Shown here: positions 20,560 through 30,608 of the stretch, piece after piece
Numbering within the stretch: position 1 is the first letter of the stretch
How the letters are laid out: the number at the start of each line of letters is the position of its first letter
Origin: Selaginella moellendorffii
Taxonomy: Eukaryota; Streptophyta; Lycopodiopsida; Selaginellales; Selaginellaceae
Assembly: GCF_000143415.4 (NCBI RefSeq)
Contig: NW_003314325.1
Span: 152,149 to 216,148, forward strand
Direction of reading: 5' to 3'
Length of the DNA: 64,000 nt
Notes under the pieces: model-generated
The model's input: the letters and a program-made list of their open reading frames with translations, nothing else
What the model was told of the DNA's origin: nothing
Database searches by the model: none
Made by a program: the position numbers and the translations under genes

Positions 20560-21386
20560 AAGTTTTACTATAACAGTCTGTGAATTTTCATGTCGTGCTT
20601 ACGTTGGCATGGAATAAATGTTTTTTTTTATTTACTTAAGCAAACCTGTAAGGGAACTAAATGAATATATTTAAAATATATTCTAAAATTCTACCATCTA
20701 ATAGTTATTATTCATTTAGATTAATTTTATATTTATAATTTATAAACTCTCTTAAACCCTTTCTAGTATATTGTTTTTTACTGTATCATCTAATGGTTGA
20801 ATAAAATTAATTTTGTGTTTATAAATTACAAACATGCTTATAATTATAAATTTTATTTAATCAATTAAATTAATAAATAAGAATAACACTATTACTAAGC
20901 AAACTAAACATTACTACGTGCAATGCATAACAATTTATTGTACTAATTATTTACCTTGTGTGGATAGCTTCAAGAGATCACTGCTTTGACTAATGTGATT
21001 CCGTGCAGCTCTTTGAACAAGACCCTGTTTATACAGGAAGGTCCACTTTTTCTTGTAATGAATGGACACCACCATAAACGAGAAAGAAAAATCTGTCATG
21101 TCAAAACACGGGTTCCAAATCCCAAAATGTCTAGAACTCGGAAGAGAAAGCAAACAAGGCAACCAAGCCAGGAGTCACTTCCTGGAAATCCAACAGGAAT
21201 AGACCTTCTGTCTATCGAAAAGGTCGGAATAAAATGAGTGTATGTAAATGCCAAGGTATGCTTTGGAAGAAATTCTATACCTTGACTTGACATTACCTCA
21301 CTGTGGCCTTGAATGAACCACAACGCGGTGACGATGAGACGATGAATCGAAGGACTGCCTGCCTTTCAAAGCATCGATCCATCTCT
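20560..21386. other. Intergenic, AT-rich first half
   Basis: 20560-20950 is strongly AT-rich, with repeated 'taatggttga'/'ataaattac' type phrases. The rest holds no convincing frame. It probably contains the GRAS promoter (minus-strand gene starting at 20504) and the 3' end of the phosphatase gene. Confidence 0.5.
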
Positions 21387-23037
21387 CTAGAGATTCGTGT
21401 TCACTCTTAGCAGTGCCTTTACTGGCCTGTGGTCCGAGCTCTTCAAGGAGTTGATCGAATCGTAGTCCTGGACCGCCACACTGAGCCAGCTCTTGTGCCG
21501 GACTTTGAACAAGATCCTATCCGTCCATGAGGGCACTCTTTCCTGGATACGAAAGAAAAAATCATGAGTTCTACTGATTCAAAGTCAAGCCGAGTTTTAA
21601 CAGAAGAAGCAGTCGCTTGCTTACCTTTGAGCTCGTGTCATAGTTATCGGTTCCCACGTCATACTTGTAAGTCGGTCTGAAAGTTAGCGGGCCTTCAACA
21701 AAGCCGTTGAAGATGTTGCCTCGCGCGACTTCTCTCGAGAGCTGGTCTCTCGGCCATAAGAGCTGTAAAATCAGACAAACAAACGCTGGAGTTATTTGAA
21801 AAGGAGTGAAAGAAAAAGCGAGAACCTTTTCGAGGTTGTTCTTGATCAAGATCCCTACGGAAGTTTTGTGCCCGACAACTCTGTAGTTCAAGTCCCCCAT
21901 CAAGATGACGAGATCGGAGCCCTCGACAGTGTTGTTCTTGCAAGCTTGATGCTGGTTTTGCTTGTGTTGGTCCTGGGGCTGATCGAGGCCATACTCGTCC
22001 ACGACCACGGCGGTGGCCGTGTGCAAGCACGAGCACCCGTTGGCAGTGTTTGGCCTTGCGAAAACGCTCTGAGTGATGCGAGCAAACTGAGCATTTCGAG
22101 CCTCTACATTGCCTTCGTGAGCTGAGCTGAAGCATTAAAGGCTAGAGTAAAAAACCTGGCATCGGTAATGGAAAGCTTGAAATGCAAAAAAAACAAAAAC
22201 TTACGGGCGAGGTGGCATGAAAGGAAGAGAAATCTGAGCTGACGGTATCGCAACGAGACAGCAACAGCCCCCTTTTGACGACCAATAACACCTCCAAATC
22301 CCCCTACGCTAACCCTGTCGCTCCTGGGATCTGGAGAAACAAACAACGAGTGTAGAATTCTCGTTTGGAGAGATTGAGATTGTACATACCAGTTAAAAAT
22401 GACAGGAGCGCGGTCCTTGCGAACACGAAAAGTTGCAAAGATGACATGACCGACGATGCAACCAAGCTACATGACGAAAAAGAAGAGAGTTGAAATGAGA
22501 GAAACGTAAGAGAAAAGATCTTCACAACCAGTAACTTTCGCCCAGAATCTCTAGAAAGAAAGACTCGACGTAGAAACTTGGAGCTTCCTGGAGACCAATC
22601 ACGTACAAGTCGTGCTTCCTTCTCGCCGATTCATCGTCCACGAGATTTGCGAGATTTCGTTCAGGTATCTAAGGAAAAAAGAAAATATCAATCCTGCTGA
22701 AAAAAGAAATAGAAACTCTCACCTTTCCATTCATGTTCCAAGTAACAACGTAGATTCGCAAGCCCCCGCTGGCCTCTCCCTCTCGATTCTCCGAAACGGG
22801 CATATTTTGATGGAAGATGTGCTCCAGCTGCGACCGGCCATCGATCTTCTCCCTGTCAGACGCGAAATCGAGCTGCTCTTGGCGCCGCGGCCGGCGGCGC
22901 TGAGAATGCCGATCCAAGAGAAGCCCCAGCACCTCGCGATCCTCCATGCGCAAGAAATCCATGAGCCTGGGCCGGACTCTCTTGGGGCAAGGGCAAAATC
23001 CGTCGCAGCTATCCGCGCACGCACAGCAGTTTCCCAT
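21387..23037 (-). CDS. Type II inositol polyphosphate 5-phosphatase
   Basis: Seven exons give 415 residues: 23037-22723, 22668-22529, 22466-22390, 22330-22205, 22121-21826, 21762-21625 and 21542-21387; phases agree throughout. I chose the ATG at 23037 because it gives 'MGNCCACADSC', a possible myristoylation plus palmitoylation signal; an in-frame ATG at 23073 adds 12 residues. Family motifs appear in order: 'VVTWNMNG', 'YVIGLQEAP', 'GGVIGRQKGAVAVSL', 'CHLAPHEGN', 'LMGDLNYR', 'GFVEGPLTFRPTYKYD', 'VPSWTDRIL' and 'SSDHRPV'. These hold the Mg-binding Glu/Asn and the catalytic Asp and His of the endonuclease-like fold. Such enzymes remove the 5-phosphate from inositol phosphates or phosphoinositides. 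There is no WD40 or other extra domain, as in the small type II plant forms, and the lipid signal points to the membrane. Confidence 0.9.
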
Positions 23038-23073
23038 GGCCACCGCGTCCGCCGCGTCGCGCATCCACACCAT

Positions 23074-24386
23074 CTGGCAGCAGCATGGACCGATCCAAGA
23101 CCTAGCCTAGCTGCTATCGATGGATAGAGCGATAGATCGACCGCCGGAGAAGTGAAGAAAAAGAACAGCAATCAAACGAAAAAACCAAAATGGCGCCCGT
23201 TGTGGTATGTTCTGTTGGAGGGCCACACATGCCCTAAAAAATGTGGAGTAAAAAACGCTACCGTTATCATTTATCATGCAAGGCAGCTACCAAGATCCGG
23301 TATCCTGCCCCAGTGTCAAATTCAATTCCATGGAAATCAAATATCTTTCTGGAAGTCGCAACGGTAAAATCAAAACAGAGCCCTAATCGCATCAAACTAC
23401 CCCAAACGCATATTCGCTATAACCCTAAACATAGTCGTTAACCTAAAAGTAGTCTTTGCAAGCCCTAAAAGAATATTCCTTAAACGTAACGCATATTCGT
23501 GCAAGCCACCTCGATGGGAAAAGGCTATGCAAAAGAGAAAAACTTTGGATCTATAGGACGGTACCATGTTTTGCGCGTGTATTTGCCAGAGACCAAGTCC
23601 TCGATAGCTCAATGACGTCGTAGCTACGATATGCTTCATCTGAAAGAACCACGAAGAACACCAGTGTGAGCAGCATATTACAGTCGGTCCAAGCAATAGA
23701 GCAAGCAAGCAATTCACCGCCAAATATAGAGTTTCGCACCGCACCTCACTCGACTTTCCCGAGAAAGATCTGCCGGCTGCCGCCCCCAAAACTGTATTTT
23801 TTAGCCTCCAGGACACTTGGGATTCCTTCGCCATCGCACCGTGCACAGGAGCTTTTACACCTGGCGATGTCTTTGTGATCCCAAGTCATGTCTGATGAGA
23901 ATATAGGATACATTAGTCATAGAAAAAAAAAAAAAAAAAGCAATACCAAAATGGTCGGTCCACACCACTCGGCCACACGAAATTTCTAGAGCTGAGAAAT
24001 TCTTACAAGGTCGCAGTTGAATCCGGAAAGGAGGAATTTTTCCCCGACGTGTGTCTCCTCTCTTCCTCATGTTCCTGGATAATGATCATCTGATAGAGAG
24101 AATGGAGTCAGCTAAAGCTCTCTGGCTATGGACGACGAGTCCACTGAAAAAAAGCTCGCAAAAAAACAGTGGTGTTACCTTTCCGCGGTACATTGGCGAC
24201 GATGAGTGCAATTATCCGTGACGGCGACTTGCCGGATACAAATACCCGGCCCTGCCAGCACAACACGCAAGCTCACTCCTCCTTTCTCTCTCTTTTCTCA
24301 CTCTCACTCTCTCGTGAGCAAAGTTGCAAAGCTCAAAGCTTCAAGCACAAAGGGTACCTCTTGTATAGAAGTTGTAGTCGTCCAAG
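23074..24386. other. Intergenic; possible decayed or unrecognised minus-strand exons
   Basis: This separates the divergent phosphatase (-) and first ATL gene (+), so both promoters lie here. Several minus-strand pieces look protein-like, for example 'KSSCARCDGEGIPSVLEAKKY' shortened to its core CARCDGEGIP at about 23800-23860, and 'LSDEAYRSYDVIEL' near 23600-23640. They do not join into a clean frame and I recognise no family. There is an A-run at about 23922-23939. Pyrimidine-rich sequence (CTCTCTC) precedes the ATL start. Confidence 0.35.
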
Positions 24387-25319
24387 ATGGTTCTTTTCCG
24401 GCATTCCATCGTCTCGATCTTCCGGCAGCCGCATGGAGCGGCAGCGTCGTTTGATTCTTCCCAGCAGCAAAGCGGGAACCTTACCGCCGTGCCTCACTAC
24501 GGGAGTCCTGTGAGATTCAACCCGATGATAGGATTCGGACTCGCGGCTCTCTTCACGGCCTTCTTCTTCATGGGATCCCTGTGCGTCTATTTCAAGCGGA
24601 GCTGCTCCATCGCTCGCAGGCGCCGTGCTCACGCTGCGATGATCACCCTGCCACCGTTCTCGGAACTTTCAGCTTTCGCGACACCGATTCAGCCGGGACT
24701 CGATAAAGAGACGATCGAATCGCTGCCGGTGTTTCCGTTCACGTCGGAGAAGTGCTCCAAGTATGGTAAGGTCGCCACCGAGTGCTCGGTCTGCCTCACG
24801 GATTTCCAAGAGGACGAAGTTGTCAAGATCCTCCCCGGTTGCTCGCACTTCTTCCACACCGACTGCATCGATATGTGGCTCTTTTCTCACTCCACCTGTC
24901 CGCTTTGTCGATGCATCTTAGTTCCCGTCAGGTGTTGCTCCGACCACCCCGAAAGTCCGAACTCCATCTCTCATCCCCCGGCTGAAGTCTCCATTGCCAT
25001 CAACGACGAGCAAACCGCTGCTGGTCACGACCATCGATCGGAGGAACTCGAGAGCCAGTTTTTGTTGGATTCCTCGGAGCAACGAGACCAGTTTTCATTG
25101 GACTCCTCGGAGCAACGGTCCAAGACGCCAAAAGTTTCTGCAAGGGACAGGTTTCTCCAATCTTTGCATCGAAGCAACAGTAGCCCACCGATACAGTCGT
25201 TCTTTCCAGAACAAGGGCATGGTGATAATGGCCGCCGCGAAAATGCCGTGAATGAATCTTCGAGTCGTCCTCATAGCTTGAGGAGAGCCGTTTCCAGCGA
25301 TATCTATCAATCTGTGTAA
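24387..25319 (+). CDS. ATL-type RING-H2 E3 ubiquitin ligase (copy 1)
   Basis: Intronless, 310 residues. A hydrophobic helix at ~48-68 ('MIGFGLAALFTAFFFMG') is followed by a basic stretch and then the GLD motif of the ATL family ('PGLDKETIESLPVF'). The RING-H2 domain lies at ~132-175: 'CSVC', 'LPGCSHFFHTDCIDMWL' and 'CPLC', with the Cys3-His2-Cys3 spacing and the Pro before the sixth Cys. The C-terminal half is Ser-rich, with a short internal repeat ('LLDSSEQRDQFSLDSSEQR'). ATL proteins are membrane-anchored ligases that work with E2 enzymes, often in pathogen or carbon/nitrogen responses. It is the first of three ATL genes on this strand. Confidence 0.92.
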   Translation: MVLFRHSIVSIFRQPHGAAASFDSSQQQSGNLTAVPHYGSPVRFNPMIGFGLAALFTAFFFMGSLCVYFKRSCSIARRRRAHAAMITLPPFSELSAFATPIQPGLDKETIESLPVFPFTSEKCSKYGKVATECSVCLTDFQEDEVVKILPGCSHFFHTDCIDMWLFSHSTCPLCRCILVPVRCCSDHPESPNSISHPPAEVSIAINDEQTAAGHDHRSEELESQFLLDSSEQRDQFSLDSSEQRSKTPKVSARDRFLQSLHRSNSSPPIQSFFPEQGHGDNGRRENAVNESSSRPHSLRRAVSSDIYQSV

Positions 25320-26636
25320 ATTTGTGTATAGAAATACGCAGCAAAGATTGTAAATTCTTGACGAGCGAGGGAGAGATACTCACAGGATTAAAAGTTTCGT
25401 CTGGATTGATCAAGGAATCGTGTTCGTACACCATTCCTGATAATTGGATACTTGATTCATGCCCGATGAGCCTGTGCAAGACGAGCACTTTGATCGTTCT
25501 CGAAAAAGTAAAACACTCCACTTGCTTTCCTTTTGCAAGCACGTAGAAGAAATGTGCCTAGAGTAGCGAAGATAAGCCTGATCGGACAGAAAACGAATTT
25601 GTGACCCGGAAGAGAGAAAAAAACTAGATTCCCACCTTTGAATTTCATCTCCATTCGACGAAGCGAGCACAAAGAAGTCCCTGTAGAATTCAACAGTGTC
25701 AAAAGCTTTGAAAGGAAAACAAAAAGCACCTACTTTTCTTTTTCTCTCTCTCTCTGTTTTTTTTTTTTCTTTTCTTTTCTTTTTTGTCTTTAGAAGCCCG
25801 TGTCGACGATCACTAGAGCTGATGGAGCACTAGGACAGCATTACAGAGATTAGCTTGATGATAGGAGAATCATTACCTTCTTTCCTTGATAAAAAAGCGC
25901 AACGCAGGCCACGAGTCGATGCTAGAAAAAAAAAGGCTTTGAGAATCAATCGAGCTGACACGAACACAGATAAACTCCCGACAAAAGCTTAAAACAATAG
26001 CTAAGAACTAAAAGCTACATTTTGACCCCTGATAGAAAGAAAACAAGCCAGTGTTCTAAGTTATAACGGAAGACACTCTACCAAAAAAATCTCATCTCTT
26101 GTCAATCAATGCGGCATGGCCAAATCTCTGGACAATCGATCAAATGCTCAATCAGTCGGATCGCGCATACCTCGTGATCGCCGCTCCTCCCTGTTGATCG
26201 CCATCGCCATCTTAGAACCCTAATCCCTCGCCCATCGGACGGCCAAGATTTCATCCATCCCCTGGCCGTTGGATCCTGGCGACGGTCCAGATGCGGTCCG
26301 GAGCGTTGAAAATGAGAGAGGCAGGGGGTAGACGGAGAGAAAGAAAAAGAAAACGAGCTCTCGTCTCTCCTCTCTTTAGGGCGCATAGAACACGACTGGC
26401 CCTCGCTTCGCTCCGCGAGATTCATCTGGTAAGCCGCGACGATAACTAAATCGCTCCACCGTGTCCGTGAGTAGATCGCTCATTTACTTCCACTGTTGTT
26501 TTCGCTCTGGAGCAAGATCGGCCAGCGGTTGATCGATCCCAGTCTAGATTTCACGCAATTCTCCTCCCCCACATTCTAATTCACCGATCCATATGATCTC
26601 GCAGATGGAAGAATCGCGCAATCCAGAGCTATAGCA
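25320..26636. other. Intergenic between ATL copies 1 and 2
   Basis: No credible gene. Contains the 3' end of the first ATL gene, a pyrimidine microsatellite (25741-25789), AT-rich sequence, and from about 26130 a GC-richer stretch that probably holds the promoter and leader of the second ATL gene. Confidence 0.5.
25741..25789 (+). repeat. Pyrimidine microsatellite (CT)n/T-run/(CTTTT)n
   Basis: A run of CT dinucleotides, a stretch of T, then CTTTT repeats: a simple-sequence tract without coding meaning. Confidence 0.9.
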
Positions 26637-28061
26637 ATGACGGAGCCTCATCTCCACACCTCGCGCTCCAAGGATCTCGCAAGAACACACAGGAATTTCC
26701 AACAATCATCCAAGAACCGCGCCATGGCGCCGCAAGACTACGCAGTTCCCACTGTCGATGATCCAGGATTTCCATTCCCCTTCCCCCCTTACAGCTCCTA
26801 TCCACCCTGGTACTGGCCTCCCTATCCCCCTGTCGATTTCTTCCCTCCTCCATCCCCTCGCTCCTCCTCCTCGGGCGGTGGCATCAGCAGGACGTCCATC
26901 CTCACTCCCGCGATCGTGGCCAGCGTCGCGCTCCTCGGCAGCGCGATCCTCCTCGTCAGCTACTACAAGGTCTTCGCAAAGTACTGCAGCGCGTGGCAGA
27001 TCTTCTGGGGTCTCAGCGGCCGGGGCGGCGGTGGCAATCGCCGCGGTCGCGGCGAGAATCTCCATGGGGCGTCGTCGAGCGCCGGGGATGTAGAACAGGG
27101 CTGGCTGCTGGCCATGAACACCGGCCTGGACGAATCCATCGTCAAGAAGATCCCGGTCTACGTCTATCGCGTCGGCGGCGAGGGCGTGGTGGGCAGCAGC
27201 GAGTGCGTGGTGTGCCTGGGCGAATTCGAGGAGGACGACGAGCTACGCATCCTCCCAAAGTGCTTGCACGCCTTCCATCTCTCGTGCATCGACGTCTGGC
27301 TGCGATCGCACTCCAATTGCCCGCTGTGCCGCGCGCCAGTGGTGGCACCGCCGGATCAACACCCGATCGCGCCACTGCTGCTCACTCCACCGATCCAGAC
27401 GATGGGCGATCCAGAAGGAGGTGGTGATGATCAAGAGCGCCAACTTCATCCACCGGAGCTGGAGGAGCCGCATTGCGATGATCGAGGGGACGAAGAGCTC
27501 ATGAGGAAGCAGCGGCTGCCGAGATCGCTGAGCTTGCAGCTGGACCACCGGCGGCGAAAGGCGGCTACCAAGAGCCGAGCCATCCCTCCGGTTCTTCGCA
27601 GGTCCCACTCCACAGGATCCAATCCCGTCAGCTACCACGACATGATGCTCGTCCTCGCGCAGCCACCACTGTCATCGCCGCTACCGCCACCGCCGCCACC
27701 CTGCCACCGCGACTCGGGCTTCCTCCTCGCGCCCAACAATTCCGCCGAGCTCTCCACGATCCTGTGCAACCTCCGCGAGGACCAGCGCGATCACGAGTTC
27801 GTGGTGCTCGATTTTGAGGTGGTGGAGGAGCCATGCTCGTCGTCCGGGAAGATCGAAACCGGCGTCTCGAGCTACGCCGCCTCTTCTTCTTCGTCAGCTT
27901 CGTCCAGCGATCGCAGCGGCAGTAGCGTTAGCAGCAGCCGACCGCTGCTGTGGGTTCGAAAGTCTGGATCTTTCAAGGCGTCGCTCAAGAGGTCCTTGTC
28001 AGCCGGGCGGGTTTTCTCGTTTCGCAACTTTGGGAGGAGTAGATCCCAGTCCCAGCCTTGA
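26637..28061 (+). CDS. ATL-type RING-H2 E3 ubiquitin ligase (copy 2, long)
   Basis: Intronless, 474 residues. The ATG at 26637 is the first in frame; an ATG at 26724 ('MAPQDYAVP') is a possible alternative. A Pro/Tyr-rich lumenal stretch (~45-80) leads to one membrane helix (~91-112, '[18 protein letters not shown]'). The GLD-like motif is '[15 protein letters not shown]'. RING-H2 at ~189-231: '[20 protein letters not shown]', '[12 protein letters not shown]' and 'CPLCRAPVV'. The long C-terminal tail has basic and Ser-rich parts, including '[13 protein letters not shown]' and 'RRSHSTGS', phosphorylation-type sequences seen in the longer ATL proteins. Its function is that of copy 1 by family; its targets are unknown. 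GC is high, unlike the AT-rich spacer before it. Confidence 0.92.
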   Translation: MTEPHLHTSRSKDLARTHRNFQQSSKNRAMAPQDYAVPTVDDPGFPFPFPPYSSYPPWYWPPYPPVDFFPPPSPRSSSSGGGISRTSILTPAIVASVALLGSAILLVSYYKVFAKYCSAWQIFWGLSGRGGGGNRRGRGENLHGASSSAGDVEQGWLLAMNTGLDESIVKKIPVYVYRVGGEGVVGSSECVVCLGEFEEDDELRILPKCLHAFHLSCIDVWLRSHSNCPLCRAPVVAPPDQHPIAPLLLTPPIQTMGDPEGGGDDQERQLHPPELEEPHCDDRGDEELMRKQRLPRSLSLQLDHRRRKAATKSRAIPPVLRRSHSTGSNPVSYHDMMLVLAQPPLSSPLPPPPPPCHRDSGFLLAPNNSAELSTILCNLREDQRDHEFVVLDFEVVEEPCSSSGKIETGVSSYAASSSSSASSSDRSGSSVSSSRPLLWVRKSGSFKASLKRSLSAGRVFSFRNFGRSRSQSQP

Positions 28062-29374
28062 AACAGAGCCTCGCTCCCCATACTTTACTCGAACACACAG
28101 TGGACGAGCGAGCGTTCTTCTCCAACCTTCGAGTCCAAGGATTAGTGAGCTTCTAAAAAAGCTGGTATTCTATACGATCGAAGTCACCTCACGGAATTTT
28201 TCCCATCTAAAGGCCCCGCCTTTGGGAAGACGCCGCCTAGCTACCAGTCTTCGAAAACTTTGACAAGGAGAGCTAGCACTAAACAAAGAGAACAAAGAAA
28301 AGAAGAGATTAGTGACAAAGATGAAGGTTCTATTGGTGAAATGTGCTTACCACCTAATCTCCAAGCGAGCGGTATCTCATCGGAACGATGCTGATATCTC
28401 CCTCGAATTTTCTATTTCGATGCGTTGAAGTTTTGGCGATCTTCCAAAAAATTGCTGGTGAACAGAACTAGAGAGAGCCCTGTCTCTGTTGTTAGTAGAA
28501 GGGACATCAAATCAAACCAGGACGAGCAGTGGTGTCATCTCTGTAGCTCTCGACAAAAAGTAGTTTTAATCGAGCAAGCAAGATATAAGAACTACAAAGG
28601 AAAGAAGGAAGCTCACGAAAGCACTTGAACCGACAATAATCATCACCAAAAGCTAGCAACACTTGTAAGGAGGACAGCCAAGACAACACTTGGCCGAGCA
28701 ACGACGAGAACACGATTTAACTCCACGCTGATCCACAGTCGGATGAAGATCACGCCCTACGCCACACAACAAAGAAAATACGTACACATGCTCGCCATGC
28801 ACGCCAGGAAGATCCAAGTCTTATTCGGCAAGCAGCATTGAAGAGGATAAGCCCGGGGTCGCCAATGAGTCTCCTCCACAGTAGAGCGAAGGCTTGCACT
28901 GGAATAGAAACAGCCAGTCGCAGCAGCTGAGTCATCCATTCCAAACGAAGAAACTTTTGGAGAACTTGCCTGAAACGGGAATTTTTGTAGCCTCATGAGG
29001 TTGTTCGTAGTAGAAGTAGTCGCCCTTAGCAGCAGCAGTAGCGGGGGCGGGATGGATTCTTAAGGCCTTTTAAGTCGCGACTGATCGAGGAGCAAACGGT
29101 CCAGGATCCTCGCTCGCAAGGCATTGTCGTTGTTAAATGTCTTTTATGACGCTATAGTCTGCTCTGTGCTGGGTAAAAAATGCGATTTTGATCGTTTTGC
29201 TGCGGCCCCTTGCTGCAGCACAACGGTTTGTGTTGGCCCGATTAGATCACGCCTGGAAAACAGCAGGAAAAAAAGGAATGAGGAGCTAGTAGAAAGAAGA
29301 GTAGTAGTAAGACAGGAAGTCACTTACACGAGGGAGAGGCTGCAAGGAGGAGCTCCAGGAAAGAACCAGCCAAG
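28062..29374. other. Intergenic between ATL copies 2 and 3
   Basis: No supported gene. Short open frames have no recognisable product. The stretch probably includes the 3' end of the second ATL gene and the promoter and leader of the third (purine-rich leader 29260-29374). Confidence 0.5.
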
Positions 29375-30301
29375 ATGGTGTTTTTGTTGCCCATCATCGC
29401 CTCATCCTCGATGCCACCTCTCCTTCCATCTGTAGATCCAAGCTCCGACGAAGACTCTGAAGTACCGTGTGGATTCGAGCCCAAAGTCGCGATTGTGGTC
29501 GGGATCCTCGCAGCTCTTCTCTGTGTGACGTTCTTCCTCGTCCTCTACGGCCGGCATTGCAAGAGGGTGCTCTCGTCGCGAGCCGCTGCCGTAGCCTCCA
29601 GCCCCGCGACTGGAAACGGGAATTTCTCCTCCACTCGCCACCACCATGTCCAAGGCGGGGCTTTGAGGCTACCACTCGACTCCCACGGCACCCTCTCCCA
29701 GTGGCTCGTCGATGCTCTCCCGAAGCTCCAGCCTTCGCTCAAGCTTCAGGGAGTCGGAGTTCTCGGCGTGGACGAGTGCCCGGTTTGCTTGTCAAAGTAC
29801 GAAGGCGGTGATCTTCTCCGGCTCTTGCCGCGGTGCAAGCACGTCTTTCATGTTGTCTGCGTCGACAAGTGGTTTGCGTCTCGTGCCAGCTGCCCGGTTT
29901 GTCGGACGTTCGTCTCGTGTCAGGACATCGTCGATCTCGAAAATTACTATCTTCACCACGAGGAGCAGCCGGACTGCCACCACCAAGAACGGGCTTCTCC
30001 TCCACCGCAAGAGCTCGGCCCTCAAATCCCAAGTCCTGCTGCTCTTGTGATCGACGTGGCTTTAAAAGCTGGCAACGACGAGCTCGATGATCTCTCTTCG
30101 TCGTCCTCGTCATCTTGCTTTCGTCCGGTGAAACCTGGGTCGCAAATCTCCTCCAACTTGTCCACTGGCGGCAGTCACTCTGGCCATTCTGAATTGGCCG
30201 CGATGAGAAGAAGCGCGTCTCTGGATTCATCGTTTAGATACAGCAGCTTCTTCAGTCCGAAACTTAAGCCTTCTTCTTCCTTCGCACATAGAAGCATCTG
30301 A
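29375..30301 (+). CDS. ATL-type RING-H2 E3 ubiquitin ligase (copy 3)
   Basis: Intronless, 308 residues. A short lumenal part is followed by a membrane helix (~36-58, '[21 protein letters not shown]'-like, then basic GRHCKR). The GLD motif is weak: '[13 protein letters not shown]' stands in its place. RING-H2 at ~134-175: '[20 protein letters not shown]', '[12 protein letters not shown]' and 'CPVCRTFV', with all eight metal ligands present. The tail is Ser-rich and ends '[15 protein letters not shown]'. Closest in layout to the ATL subgroup whose members end 'RSASLDSS'. It converges with the nodulin-homeobox gene, whose stop lies about 300 bp further on. Confidence 0.9.
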   Translation: MVFLLPIIASSSMPPLLPSVDPSSDEDSEVPCGFEPKVAIVVGILAALLCVTFFLVLYGRHCKRVLSSRAAAVASSPATGNGNFSSTRHHHVQGGALRLPLDSHGTLSQWLVDALPKLQPSLKLQGVGVLGVDECPVCLSKYEGGDLLRLLPRCKHVFHVVCVDKWFASRASCPVCRTFVSCQDIVDLENYYLHHEEQPDCHHQERASPPPQELGPQIPSPAALVIDVALKAGNDELDDLSSSSSSSCFRPVKPGSQISSNLSTGGSHSGHSELAAMRRSASLDSSFRYSSFFSPKLKPSSSFAHRSI

Positions 30302-30608
30302 TTCTGGAAATAAAAGAGAATTTATAGATTACCAACGCAGTAACAAACAGTAAAATGATCCTGTTTGCTGTCTTATCTCTTGCCTGGAGTATGGAACAGA
30401 GCTCGTAAGAAACCAGCATGGAATCGCTGCTCTCCTGAAGAAGGTTGAATTAAAAAGGTGTGTGAAATTGTACAACAAATCTGGCTAAAACCTTGCCTGA
30501 GACGCACTCTCCTAGTGTACAAAATGCTCCTCCTTGCTCGGCCAGCCGGATTGCTCCTAGTAATGAATTGTTGTAGCTAGCTCGTTAAAGTCCAAGACAA
30601 TATGTTAC

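Noticed and set aside
23397-23846. 150-codon minus-strand frame between the phosphatase and first ATL gene
   Set aside because: No family resemblance, no clean splice continuation and unusual amino-acid composition; left as an open possibility in the intergenic entry.
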